Assembly: GCA_014193395.1 (NCBI GenBank)
Contig: BJHT01000003.1
Location: 1-64,000, forward strand
Length of the DNA stretch: 64,000 nt
Direction: 5' to 3'
DNA from: Verrucomicrobiota bacterium
GTDB lineage: Bacteria; Verrucomicrobiota; Verrucomicrobiia; Limisphaerales; BJHT01
Under the pieces are notes generated by a model that searched no databases, was not told the origin of the DNA, and saw nothing but the letters and a program-made list of their open reading frames with translations. Of the stretch, positions 47,827-57,566 are shown one piece after another. The first letter of the stretch is position 1. Every line of letters begins with the position of its first letter. A program made the position numbers and the translations under genes.

Positions 47827-48732
47827 ATGAAAACTGCCATCATCACCCTTGCGCTCCTCCTCGCCGTCCAGCTTCACGCCAAACCGCTGAAAGTCTTCAT
47901 CCTCGCCGGGCAGTCGAACATGGAGGGTCAGGGTGTCGTGTCCATGGATGGAGAGAGGGACTACAACGGCGGCAAAGGCAATCTGGTCTGGTCGATGAAG
48001 AATTCGAAGAGCGCCGACAAGATGAAGCAACTGAAGAACGAGAAAGGCGCATGGGTGGTCCGGGACGACGTGCTGATTTCATTCAAGGTTGGCGACAAGG
48101 TGCGCAAGGGCGGGCTGACGGTTGGATTTACCGGCTATGGCGGGAGCAGTCACATCGGACCCGAGCTGGGATTTGGGTTTGTCATGGGCGACCACTTTGA
48201 GGAACCGGTGCTTCTGATCAAGACGGCCTGGGGCGGCAAGAGCCTGTTCGTTGACTTCAGGCCGCCAAGTTCCGGCGGCCAGGTCGGGCCCTATTACACG
48301 AAAATGGTGGAGGAGGTTCGCGCGGCCTTGGCGGATCTCGGGGATCAGAAATACGAGATTGCCGGTTTTGTCTGGCAACAGGGGTGGAACGACATGGTGA
48401 CCAAGCCGGCCATTCCCGAATATGCGCAGAATCTCGTCAATCTGGTGAAGGATCTTCGCAAGGAGTTCAAGGCGCCCAACATGCCGGTGGTGGTCGGTGA
48501 GCTGGGCAATGGAGGACCGGTGACCAGCGGTGCCATGTTTGAATTCAGAAAGGCGCAGGAAGAAGGAACCAAGCAGATCAAGAATGCGCTGTTCATCAAG
48601 ACTACCGACTTCGCACGCCCGGCGGAACTCTCGCCCAATCCCACCCACGGACACCACTGGTTCGGCAATGCGGAAAGCTACTTTCTGATTGGCGATGCTC
48701 TGGCTCAGGGAATGAAGAGCCTTTTGAAGTAA
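47827..48732 (+). CDS. SASA-type sialate O-acetylesterase-like protein
   Basis: KVFILAGQSNMEGQG; THGHHWFGNAESYFLIGDALAQGMKSLLK. Confidence 0.85.
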   Translation: MKTAIITLALLLAVQLHAKPLKVFILAGQSNMEGQGVVSMDGERDYNGGKGNLVWSMKNSKSADKMKQLKNEKGAWVVRDDVLISFKVGDKVRKGGLTVGFTGYGGSSHIGPELGFGFVMGDHFEEPVLLIKTAWGGKSLFVDFRPPSSGGQVGPYYTKMVEEVRAALADLGDQKYEIAGFVWQQGWNDMVTKPAIPEYAQNLVNLVKDLRKEFKAPNMPVVVGELGNGGPVTSGAMFEFRKAQEEGTKQIKNALFIKTTDFARPAELSPNPTHGHHWFGNAESYFLIGDALAQGMKSLLK

Positions 48733-48794
48733 TCCCTTCCGTCAGAACCTGACAAATGCCACAGGCCGAAGTGCGCCAAAGTTCTAATACCACC

Positions 48795-49853
48795 ATGAAA
48801 CACATCAGCACACTCCTCGTTCTCGCACTGGTCTGCGGGCACGCTTTCGCCGGAGGCGAGAAGGCCGGGGCAGGTGCCGGCACTGTGAAATCGCGAACAT
48901 TCAATGTTTTGAACTACGGGGCGGTGGGCGACGACAAGACGGACAACACCGCGGCATTCTCGGCCTGCCTTAAGGCGGTGGTCGCTGCCGGCGGCGGAAA
49001 AATGTTTATCCCTGACGGGATCTACCTCGGCAGAATTGTCATCCCCGGAACAAAAGAGTGGATCACCGTGGAGATCGTCGGCGAGAGCGAACCGACCCCG
49101 GTTTTCGGGACGATCGGCACGTTTCCGTTTCCGAAGAATGGCACGATTATCAAGTGCCTGTCTGTGTCGGGGCCGGCTGTCATCTCTGCAGCCAACTTCC
49201 CCGACAAAATGTATATGCAGTTCTCAGGGGTCAACGTGAGCCTGCGGAACCTTGACGTCCGCACCTACGACAATCCCGGTATCGGCGGCATCGATCTAAT
49301 GAACGCGGTGCAATGCAAGATCGAGAACGTCTTCGTCAACACCGATCGCTACAACGTGCAGGCGTCCAAGCCTACCCACAACAGGGCTGGCATCAGCACC
49401 CCGGCCTGCAACAACGGGGCCCTCACAATCCTGCGCAATGTTGTCGTGACCGGCTATCACACCGGCATCCTGGTCAACGAACATACCGACGGGGATAACA
49501 TCGTGGTGGCCTCCAATGTCAACGGCCTGGAATTTCCTTTCGCCCATCATGCCTCCCGCTTCGGGCGGGTGGGCACATACCGCAACACCCATCACGTCAC
49601 CGTTTCCGGCCGGCACGGGTTTTCGATCGAACAGATGAACACGGAACAACCGGGGCCGGGACAGACGGATACCAGTAATGCTTGGCAGGCGCTCGTCAGT
49701 GATATTAACGACCCTAAAAATTCAGGCATTGGCGACATCAACTACTGGGTTGTGGAGGGGAATGTGGGTGCGGTCGAGAAGTTCACCCGCAACGGTGGCA
49801 CCTCGATCCGCGCTCGTCGGATCGGCTCCGTTATCCAGCAGGGGAAGGAATAA
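48795..49853 (+). CDS. Secreted pectate-lyase-like (right-handed beta-helix) protein
   Basis: TFNVLNYGAVGDDKTDNTAAFSACLKAVVAAGGGKMFIPDGIYLG; signal-like N-terminus. Start refined to 48795. Confidence 0.75.
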   Translation: MKHISTLLVLALVCGHAFAGGEKAGAGAGTVKSRTFNVLNYGAVGDDKTDNTAAFSACLKAVVAAGGGKMFIPDGIYLGRIVIPGTKEWITVEIVGESEPTPVFGTIGTFPFPKNGTIIKCLSVSGPAVISAANFPDKMYMQFSGVNVSLRNLDVRTYDNPGIGGIDLMNAVQCKIENVFVNTDRYNVQASKPTHNRAGISTPACNNGALTILRNVVVTGYHTGILVNEHTDGDNIVVASNVNGLEFPFAHHASRFGRVGTYRNTHHVTVSGRHGFSIEQMNTEQPGPGQTDTSNAWQALVSDINDPKNSGIGDINYWVVEGNVGAVEKFTRNGGTSIRARRIGSVIQQGKE

Positions 49854-49986
49854 TCAAATGCAACAGGCAATGAAACGTGTGAAGAATAGGTTCGCCTCGC
49901 AGTCGCCTCAAAGGCCATTGAGCCTAAGCTGACGGAGTTGCTCGGAAAATGTCAGTTAATTTCAGGCATCCGCTAGAGCCTTAATA

Positions 49987-52491
49987 ATGAAAGCATCGAC
50001 CAAAGCCATCGGCCTGCTGGCCGTGCTTGCGATGGGCCTCGCCAGCCCGCTTTTCTCACAGGTCCCCGATCTCACGAAGGACACGCAGTCGGTGGACCGC
50101 AAGCTCACCTACAATCTGGGCGCGACCGGCCTGCGCGGCTGGATTTACACCAAGGCGGCGAACAATCTCGATGCCGCACAAGGGCGCACGACTTTGGCCA
50201 GCCGCCAGATCCTGGTCACCCATGTGGGAGCCGCATCACCTGCCGACGGGGTCGTAAAAGTGGACGATGTGATTCTCGGTGTGGATGGCAGACCGTTCAG
50301 CGACGACGCGCGCAAGTCTATCGCACTGGCGATTCAGGAAGCGGAGACGAAGGCCCGGGACGGGGTGCTCAAGCTCACGGTTTGGCGCGCAGGTAAAACG
50401 CAGGATCTCTCATTGAAGCTCGCCGTGATGGGCACCTACAGCGAGTCCGCGCCATGGAACTGCGAGAAATCCAAACGAATCCTCGATGGTGCCATCAAGG
50501 TGCTCGAAAAGGAAAAGCTGGAGCCCAACTGGACCGGATCCATCCAAGGTCTGGCCCTGCTCGCCACGGGCAAGCCGGAATACCTGCCGAAACTGCGAGA
50601 CCTCGCGCACGGCCTCGCCAAGGAAGAACTCGATCCTGACAAGAAACCCTCGGGACCCGTCTGGGGCAGGACGTGGGACATGAGCTATCGCCTGCTGTTT
50701 CTCTGCGAATACTTCATGGTCACCCGCGACCAGGAGGTGCTGCCCACGATTGAAAAAAGTGCCCTCCAACTGGCCCGCGGTCAGAGCATGTATGGCACCT
50801 TCGGCCATGGCTTCGCCGCACTTACCAGGGCGGGCGAATTCAACGGCTCCGTGCCACCCTATGGTCCCGTGAACATGGCCGGACTGCCGGCCAACCTAGC
50901 CATCGTGCTCGCCAGAAAATGCGGCATGAAGCACCCGGAAATTGATCGGGCCATTCTCCGCGCCGCCGGGTTCTTTGGCTATTTCACGGACAAAGGCGCC
51001 ATTCCTTACGGCGAACACGCCCCATGGCCCTATCATGAGAACAACGGCAAGAATTCCATCACTGCGGTGATGTTTGCCGCGATCGGTAACAAGCCGAAGG
51101 AGACGGAGTTCTTCGCCCGCATGGCCACGGCTGGTTTCGCCAGTCGCGAATACGGTCACACCGGCCAGGGATTCAGCTATCTATGGAGCGCCCTCGGTGC
51201 GGCCGTCGGCGGACCCGAGACGGCGGCCGCGTTCATCCGCAAGTCCTCGTGGCACCTCGATCTGGTCCGCCGCTCGGACGGATCGTTCACCTATGACGGC
51301 GGCGAGCAATACGGAGCCGGGCGGACGCATGACAATACCTACTATGGAAATAGCAGTTACAGTGGCCTGAGTCCCGCCGCCACCTATGTGCTCACCTACG
51401 CGCTGCCACTGAGGAAACTCGTCATCACCGGCCGCGATTTGGATTCTTCGGTCTGGCTGAACAAGGCGGATGCCGCCGCAGCCGTGGCAGCCGGCCACTT
51501 CGATCTTGATCGGCGCGGGTTGTCCCCTGCGGAGCTGATCAAAGCCTTCGGCAACTGGTCGCCGATCGTCCGCGGCTGGGCGGCGGAGGAACTGGCCGCG
51601 CGCCCCGAGTCCAAGGCGATGGTGGCCGAACTCATCAAACTCGCCGACACCGGCAGTCCGCATCAGATTCAGGGTGCCTGCGAGGCGCTGGGGCTAATCA
51701 AGAATCCCGAGGCGCTAACCGTCCTGGTCAAACAACTCGCCCACCCGGACCGCTGGGTGCGCTACAAGGCGGCCGAGGCTGTTAAGAAGATGGGCGGGAC
51801 CGCCAAGCCGGCCATCGAAAGCATCCTCAAGGCGCTCGTGGCGACGGCGGAACCCTCGTGGCCGATCCGTTGGGAAGACCCCGTGCAAATCGCGCAAGGC
51901 CAGTTGGCCTCCGCCGTTTTCTCCGGCCCCCTGAGGGAGGAACTCAAGAAAGTGGACCCCAAGTTGCGCAACCAGGCCATCCGCGCGGTATCCGCCAATC
52001 CGGATGGGATGGCCCGTGCCACGCTCGAACACTGCTTCAAGAACCAACTCAGCGAGGATGATGTCATTGAACTCGCCCCGGTCATTCTCGCGGCGGTGGA
52101 GAGCCCCAGTCCGGCGGACACCATGTTCAACAATGTGATCCGTATGGCCGGCTTGAAGGCGCTGACCAAGTATCACTTCGAAGAAGGGATGGCGGCGGCG
52201 GTCGGGCTGGCGAAAACCCAGGGCGGGCATGGCAGCGAGAGCCGCACGGGCGAGATCATGAAAATGATCACCAGCTACGGATCCGCCGCCAAGCCGCAGA
52301 TCCCAGCGCTGAGGGAATTGATTGCCAGCTTCAACACCGAGGTCCAGCGCCGGGAGTATCCCGGCGGCGAACTCAACAAGCGGCGTGTCGGCGCCGTGGA
52401 GGAAGCCATCAAGGCCATCGAGGCCGCGAAGGATCATCCGCCACTCCGCAGCATCACTGCATCACCCCGGAAGACGGATCCAAACAAATAG
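49987..52491 (+). CDS. PDZ-like plus HEAT-like repeat protein (DUF6288-like)
   Basis: YNLGATGLRGWIYT...ILVTHVGAASPADGVVKVDDVILGVDGRPFSDDARKSIALAIQEAE; paralogue of 45299-47719. Confidence 0.7.
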   Translation: MKASTKAIGLLAVLAMGLASPLFSQVPDLTKDTQSVDRKLTYNLGATGLRGWIYTKAANNLDAAQGRTTLASRQILVTHVGAASPADGVVKVDDVILGVDGRPFSDDARKSIALAIQEAETKARDGVLKLTVWRAGKTQDLSLKLAVMGTYSESAPWNCEKSKRILDGAIKVLEKEKLEPNWTGSIQGLALLATGKPEYLPKLRDLAHGLAKEELDPDKKPSGPVWGRTWDMSYRLLFLCEYFMVTRDQEVLPTIEKSALQLARGQSMYGTFGHGFAALTRAGEFNGSVPPYGPVNMAGLPANLAIVLARKCGMKHPEIDRAILRAAGFFGYFTDKGAIPYGEHAPWPYHENNGKNSITAVMFAAIGNKPKETEFFARMATAGFASREYGHTGQGFSYLWSALGAAVGGPETAAAFIRKSSWHLDLVRRSDGSFTYDGGEQYGAGRTHDNTYYGNSSYSGLSPAATYVLTYALPLRKLVITGRDLDSSVWLNKADAAAAVAAGHFDLDRRGLSPAELIKAFGNWSPIVRGWAAEELAARPESKAMVAELIKLADTGSPHQIQGACEALGLIKNPEALTVLVKQLAHPDRWVRYKAAEAVKKMGGTAKPAIESILKALVATAEPSWPIRWEDPVQIAQGQLASAVFSGPLREELKKVDPKLRNQAIRAVSANPDGMARATLEHCFKNQLSEDDVIELAPVILAAVESPSPADTMFNNVIRMAGLKALTKYHFEEGMAAAVGLAKTQGGHGSESRTGEIMKMITSYGSAAKPQIPALRELIASFNTEVQRREYPGGELNKRRVGAVEEAIKAIEAAKDHPPLRSITASPRKTDPNK

Positions 52492-52577
52492 CCGCACCGT
52501 GAAACATCCCTTCGTGAAAATGATCCAGTAGCCCCGAGCTACAATCCCGAGAACGGAATTCCCAAGAATAAACACCC

Positions 52578-53819
52578 ATGAAATCAACTGTCATCCTAAC
52601 CGCAGCGCTGCTGTGCATCCTCTCGTCGAACTCCTTCGCCAAGCCGCTCAAGGTATTCATCCTCGCCGGGCAGTCGAACATGGAAGGGCACGCGAGGATC
52701 GAGACCTTCGACTACATCGGCGATGACCCGGCGACCGCGCCGCTTTTGAAAATGATGCGCGGCACGGACGGGAAGCCGGCGGTGTGCGACCACACGTGGA
52801 TTTCCTACCTCACCGGCAGATACGACGGCAGCGCGAATGGCGAGGGAATCGGAAAGCTCACGGCGGGCTTCGGTGCCCGAGGCGACAAGCCGACGGAGGA
52901 CGGCGGAAAGATCGGCCCGGAGTTCACCTTCGGCCTCACGATGGACGCCGCGCTGAAGGAGCCGGTGCTCCTCATCAAGACCGCGTGGGGCGGCCGGAGC
53001 CTGAGCACGGAGTTCCGCCCGCCGAGCGCGGGGCCTTATGAATTCAGCGAGGCGCAGCTCGCGCAGATGCAAAAGCAGGGCAAGGACATCGCCGCGGAGA
53101 AAGCGGCAAAGGCCAAGGAAACCGGGCGCTTTTACCGCTACATGGTCGAGCATGTGAAAAAGGTGCTCGCCGACCCGAAGCGCGTCTGCCCGGCCTACGA
53201 CCCGGCGGCGGGCCACGAGATTGCCGGCTTCGTCTGGTTCCAGGGTTTCAACGACCTCGTGGACGGCGGCACCTACCCAATGAAAGCCGACGGCAAGACG
53301 CGGGACTATGGCAAATACAGTGTGTGGCTGGCCGATTTCATCCGCGATGTGCGGAAGGATTTGGGTGCGCCGAAAATGCCGTTCGTCATCGGCGTGCTCG
53401 GCGTGGACGGCTTGAAGGCGAAAGGCAACACGCTCTCCTTCCGCGAGGCGATGACCGCGCCGTCGCTGCTGCCGGAGTTCAGGGGCAACGTCGCCGCCGT
53501 CCCCACCGCGCCGTTCTGGGCGGAGGAACTTGCGGCCGTTGATGAAAAGCGCGCGAAAATCCGGCAGATGGAGTTCTTGCTCCGGGTCAAAGATAAGAAT
53601 GCCGCCAACAAAGCTGGCACGATGAGCGCAGCGGAGCAGAAGGAATACCTCAAGAAATTCGAGGCCGATCTCATCACTCCGGAAGAAGCCGCGAAGTGGA
53701 AACGCGGTGCCTCCAACGCCGGCTATCACTACCTCGGCTGCGCGAAGACCTTCGCGCTGATGGGGAAACATTTCGCCGAGGCGAACCTCGAAATGCTGCG
53801 CGCGCAACCGGCGAAGTGA
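52578..53819 (+). CDS. SASA-type sialate O-acetylesterase-like protein
   Basis: KVFILAGQSNMEGHARI; SNAGYHYLGCAKTFALMGKHFAEANLEML. Confidence 0.85.
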   Translation: MKSTVILTAALLCILSSNSFAKPLKVFILAGQSNMEGHARIETFDYIGDDPATAPLLKMMRGTDGKPAVCDHTWISYLTGRYDGSANGEGIGKLTAGFGARGDKPTEDGGKIGPEFTFGLTMDAALKEPVLLIKTAWGGRSLSTEFRPPSAGPYEFSEAQLAQMQKQGKDIAAEKAAKAKETGRFYRYMVEHVKKVLADPKRVCPAYDPAAGHEIAGFVWFQGFNDLVDGGTYPMKADGKTRDYGKYSVWLADFIRDVRKDLGAPKMPFVIGVLGVDGLKAKGNTLSFREAMTAPSLLPEFRGNVAAVPTAPFWAEELAAVDEKRAKIRQMEFLLRVKDKNAANKAGTMSAAEQKEYLKKFEADLITPEEAAKWKRGASNAGYHYLGCAKTFALMGKHFAEANLEMLRAQPAK

Positions 53820-53856
53820 TCAGTGTGAATTCTCCGGCAGCAAAAATACGAAACTC

Positions 53857-55071
53857 ATGAAAACCATCCTCCTGCTCCTCATCTCCGCATTTTCGCTTCT
53901 CTCGTCCGACGCCTTCGCGCAGTCGAAGAAGCTCAAGGTCTTCATCCTGGCCGGTCAGTCCAACATGCAAGGCCACGCGAAGATCAGCACCTTCGAGCAC
54001 ATCGGCATGGACCCGGCGACGAAGCCGATGCTCGCGGAAATGCTCGGTGCCGATGGCAAGCCGAAGGTCTGTGAGCGCGTGTGGATTTCGTCCATCGGCT
54101 GCGGGAAGGATCCGCAGGAGGAGCAGACCGGGAAACTCACGGCGGGCTTTGGCGCGTCACCGGAGAAGATCGGACCGGAGTTCACGTTCGGGATCTACAT
54201 GGAGAAACTCACCGACGCGCCGATCCTGCTCATCAAAACCTCGTGGGGCGGCAAGAGCCTGAACACGGATTTTCGATCGCCGAGCGCCGGGCCGTATGTG
54301 TTCAACGAGACGCAACTCGCCAATTTTCAAAAGCAGGGCAAGGACGTGGCGGCGATGAATGCGGAGAAGGCCAAGGCGACGGGCGTGTATTACCGGCTGA
54401 TGATCGAGCATGTGAAAAAAGTGCTCGCCGACCCGAAGCGCGTGGTGCCCACCTACGACGCAGCACAGGGCTACGAAATCGCGGGCTTCGCGTGGTTCCA
54501 AGGCTGGAACGACATGGTGGATGGCGGCACCTATCCGAATCGCGACAAGGCCGGCGGCTACGATGCCTACACCACGGCAATGGCGCATTTCATCCGCGAT
54601 GTGCGGAAGGATTTGAACGCGCCGAAGATGCCGTTTGCCATCGGTGTGATCGGGGTCGGCGGCCCGACCGCGGATTACGGCCCCGACCAGCAGCGCTACA
54701 AGACGACACACCAGAACATCCGCGATGCCATGGCCGCGCCGGCGCAGATGCCGGAGTTCAAAGGCAACGTTGCGGCGGTCCTGACGGAAAAATTTTGGGA
54801 CAAGGAACTGACCGCCACAAAGGCGAAGGACGGGGCGATCCGGCAACAGGCGAAGAAGCTCGCGACTGAGAAGAAATTGAAACCTGCCGAAGAAAAAGCG
54901 GCGCTGGAGAAACTGCGCGCGGAAGGACTGACCGAGCGCGAGCGCAAGATTCTCGAAGTGGGAATTTCCAATCTCGAATTTCACTACCTCGGCTCGGCCA
55001 AGATCCTCGGTGGCGTGGGCAAAGGCCTGGCCGAAGCGATAGCCGGGATGAAGGGGTTGGCAAAAGATTGA
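53857..55071 (+). CDS. SASA-type sialate O-acetylesterase-like protein
   Basis: KVFILAGQSNMQGHAKI; NLEFHYLGSAKILGGVGKGLAEAIAGM; close paralogue of 52578-53819. Confidence 0.85.
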   Translation: MKTILLLLISAFSLLSSDAFAQSKKLKVFILAGQSNMQGHAKISTFEHIGMDPATKPMLAEMLGADGKPKVCERVWISSIGCGKDPQEEQTGKLTAGFGASPEKIGPEFTFGIYMEKLTDAPILLIKTSWGGKSLNTDFRSPSAGPYVFNETQLANFQKQGKDVAAMNAEKAKATGVYYRLMIEHVKKVLADPKRVVPTYDAAQGYEIAGFAWFQGWNDMVDGGTYPNRDKAGGYDAYTTAMAHFIRDVRKDLNAPKMPFAIGVIGVGGPTADYGPDQQRYKTTHQNIRDAMAAPAQMPEFKGNVAAVLTEKFWDKELTATKAKDGAIRQQAKKLATEKKLKPAEEKAALEKLRAEGLTERERKILEVGISNLEFHYLGSAKILGGVGKGLAEAIAGMKGLAKD

Positions 55072-55142
55072 GGGTAAAAGATGGGATTCAAAGATCTGCG
55101 CCCTCCACCCTTCCCATATCTTTTACCCCCCAATCTTTTACC
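55059..55142. repeat. Palindromic (REPIN-like) element overlapping the 3' end of a CDS
   Basis: Left arm GGCAAAAGATTGAGGGTAAAAGATGGG (55059-55085); right arm CCCATATCTTTTACCCCCCAATCTTTTACC (55113-55142), near-perfect reverse complement. Confidence 0.8.
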
Positions 55143-55147
55143 AGCCC

Positions 55148-56668
55148 ATGAAGCTCGCTTTCCTTCTGGCCGCCCTGCTGGTCGCGCCGTTGGCTGTGCC
55201 GCGAGCCGCCGCCGCGACGAAGCCCAACATCGTTTTCATCCTCGCGGACGACCTCGGTTACGGCGATGTCCGCTGCTACAATGCCGAGGCGAAAGTGCCC
55301 ACGCCGAACATTGACCGCCTGGCGCGCGAAGGGATGCGCTTCACGGACGCGCACTCGCCGTCCACTGTCTGCACGCCCAGCCGTTACAGTTTGCTCACCG
55401 GTCGGATGGCCTTTCGCATCAACTATCGCGGTGTCTTCGAAGGCGTGGGCGGACCTTGTCTGATCAAGGCGGACCAACTGACCCTGCCGCAGATGCTCCG
55501 CAACCAAGGCTACGCCACGGCGATGACCGGCAAGTGGCACGTCGGCCTGAGTTTCTTCGACAAGGAGGGGCTGCGCATCACCAAGGGCGGCGTCGAGGGC
55601 GTGAAACTGATCGATTACTCGCGCGCGATTCCCGATGCGCCGATCCACCGCGGCTTCGACCGCTTCTTCGGCACGGCGTGCTGTCCGGGCACGGACTACC
55701 TCTACGCTTTCATCGACGGCGACCGCATTCCGATCCCGCCCACCGGGATGCTCGACAAGTCCAAGCTGCCCAAGCATCCGTATGCCTTCGACAACCGCGC
55801 CGGCCTGATCGCGCCGGACTTCGACCTTGAGGAGGTGGACATGCTCTTCCTGAAAAAGAGCCGGGAGTTCCTCGAACAACACGCGCAGAGCCAGCCGGGC
55901 AAGCCCTTCTTCCTCCTGCACTCCACACACGCGGTGCATCTGCCGTCGTTCGCGGCGAAGCAGTTTCGCGGCAGCACCAAGGCGGGGCCGCACGGCGATT
56001 TCATCCACGAACTCGACTTCATCGTCGGCGAACTGATGAAGACCCTGGAGCGACTTGGGATGGCCGAGAACACCGTGGTGATGTTCTCCAGCGACAACGG
56101 GCCGGAAACCACGAGCGTTGTCCACATGCGCGCCGACCACGGCCACGACGGCGCGCGTCCGTGGCGCGGCGTGAAACGCGACCAGTGGGAAGGCGGCCAC
56201 CGCGTGCCGTTCATCGTTCGCTGGCCGGGAAAAATCGCCGCCGGCAGCACGAGCGACCAGACGGTCTGCCTCACCGATGTCATGGCGACGTGTGCGGCGA
56301 TGACCGGTGCCACGCTGCCGCCCAACGCCGCCGCGGACAGCTTCAGCCTCCTGCCCGTGTTGCTGGGAAAAGCGGACGGCGCGCCCCGCCCCTACACCTT
56401 GCACCAGACCATCAGCCTCGCGCTCGCCATCCGCCGCGGGCCGTGGAAATACCTCGATCACCGCGGCTCCGGCGGAAACAACTACGACAAAGGTGAGATC
56501 AAATCCTTCGCCCTGCCCGACACCGCCCCCGACGCGCCGGCCCAGCTCTACAACCTCGAAACCGATCCGGGCGAGCGCGTGAACCTCTATTTCAAACACC
56601 CCGAGATCGTGCGCGAACTCAAGGCGCTGCTGGACAGCAGCAAGGCGCAGGGCCGCAGTCGGCTGTGA
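55148..56668 (+). CDS. Secreted sulfatase
   Basis: KPNIVFILADDLGYGDVRCYN and STVCTPSRYSLLTGR signature. Confidence 0.92.
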   Translation: MKLAFLLAALLVAPLAVPRAAAATKPNIVFILADDLGYGDVRCYNAEAKVPTPNIDRLAREGMRFTDAHSPSTVCTPSRYSLLTGRMAFRINYRGVFEGVGGPCLIKADQLTLPQMLRNQGYATAMTGKWHVGLSFFDKEGLRITKGGVEGVKLIDYSRAIPDAPIHRGFDRFFGTACCPGTDYLYAFIDGDRIPIPPTGMLDKSKLPKHPYAFDNRAGLIAPDFDLEEVDMLFLKKSREFLEQHAQSQPGKPFFLLHSTHAVHLPSFAAKQFRGSTKAGPHGDFIHELDFIVGELMKTLERLGMAENTVVMFSSDNGPETTSVVHMRADHGHDGARPWRGVKRDQWEGGHRVPFIVRWPGKIAAGSTSDQTVCLTDVMATCAAMTGATLPPNAAADSFSLLPVLLGKADGAPRPYTLHQTISLALAIRRGPWKYLDHRGSGGNNYDKGEIKSFALPDTAPDAPAQLYNLETDPGERVNLYFKHPEIVRELKALLDSSKAQGRSRL

Positions 56669-56759
56669 TCCTGCGCCCGCGTGGTTGCCGGGGGTCGTAA
56701 GAAGCTGGTGATTTGCTTCGCGACATTCTGCCTTGGCGGGTTTTAGAGTCTTACCACTC

Positions 56760-57566
56760 ATGGAACACGTCCTACATATGGAACATAGGCCCACCCGGGA
56801 CCCGGCGGCGTCTCGCATCGAGGCGCCGGCGCTGGATCGCGGCTTGGCGGTCTTGGAGGCGCTGGACGCGAGGCCGGAAGGCATGAGTCTGTCGGAACTC
56901 AGCCGCACGATCGGCAGTCCGAAGAACTCGGTTTCGCGGTTGGTGCAGACTTTGACCGCGCGCGGCTACGTGGAGCGGGAGGAGGCGACGATGCTCATCC
57001 GGCTGACGGGGAAGCTGCTGCGCCTGGGCCAGCCGCGCGTGGGGCAGCACAGCCTGGTCGAGTGTGCGCTGGAGCCAATGCGGGCGCTGCGGGATGCAGT
57101 GGGAGAGACGGTGCAGCTTGGCATTCCGATCGGTGCCGAGGGAGTGATCATTGAGCAGGTCGAGAGCACGCAGGCGGTGCGCATTTGCGCGGAGATCGGT
57201 TTGCGCTTCCTCCTCCACAACAACGCGCCGGGCAAGGTGCTGCTGGCCTTCCAGCCTGCGAAGGGCTGCGAGCTGGCGATCCGGCGCTTGAAGCTAAAAC
57301 GCTTCACCAGCCGCACCATCACGGACAAGGGCGCGTTGCGGAAGGAATGTGAGCGCGTGATGAGGCTGGGCTACGGCACGGATTGGGGCGAGGCGGATGA
57401 AGGCATTCATTGCGTGGCTGCGCCGGTGTTTGATCGACCGGATCATCTGCTGGCGGTCGTTTGGGCCTCGGCGGTCGCCGGACGCATGCCGAAGAGTCGG
57501 TTTCCCAAGGTGGCGGTCGCGGTGATGAAGGCCGCGCGTGAGCTCGAAAGGAGGCTGCGGGCATGA
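56760..57566 (+). CDS. IclR family transcriptional regulator
   Basis: ALDRGLAVLEALDARPEGMSLSELSRTIGSPKNSVSRLVQTLTARGYVER HTH; effector domain DAVGETVQLGIPIGAEGVIIEQVES. Start refined to 56760. Confidence 0.9.
   Translation: MEHVLHMEHRPTRDPAASRIEAPALDRGLAVLEALDARPEGMSLSELSRTIGSPKNSVSRLVQTLTARGYVEREEATMLIRLTGKLLRLGQPRVGQHSLVECALEPMRALRDAVGETVQLGIPIGAEGVIIEQVESTQAVRICAEIGLRFLLHNNAPGKVLLAFQPAKGCELAIRRLKLKRFTSRTITDKGALRKECERVMRLGYGTDWGEADEGIHCVAAPVFDRPDHLLAVVWASAVAGRMPKSRFPKVAVAVMKAARELERRLRA

Noticed and set aside
49861-49986. Possible DUF1552 tail relic (ctgacggagttgctcgga, LTELLG)
   Set aside because: Only six matching residues to the end of 41173-42531 (MTELLG); could be chance.
56758-56788. 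IclR operator from repeated atggaaca (atggaacacgtcctacatatggaacata)
   Set aside because: Direct, not inverted, repeat and located at the start of the coding sequence; insufficient support.
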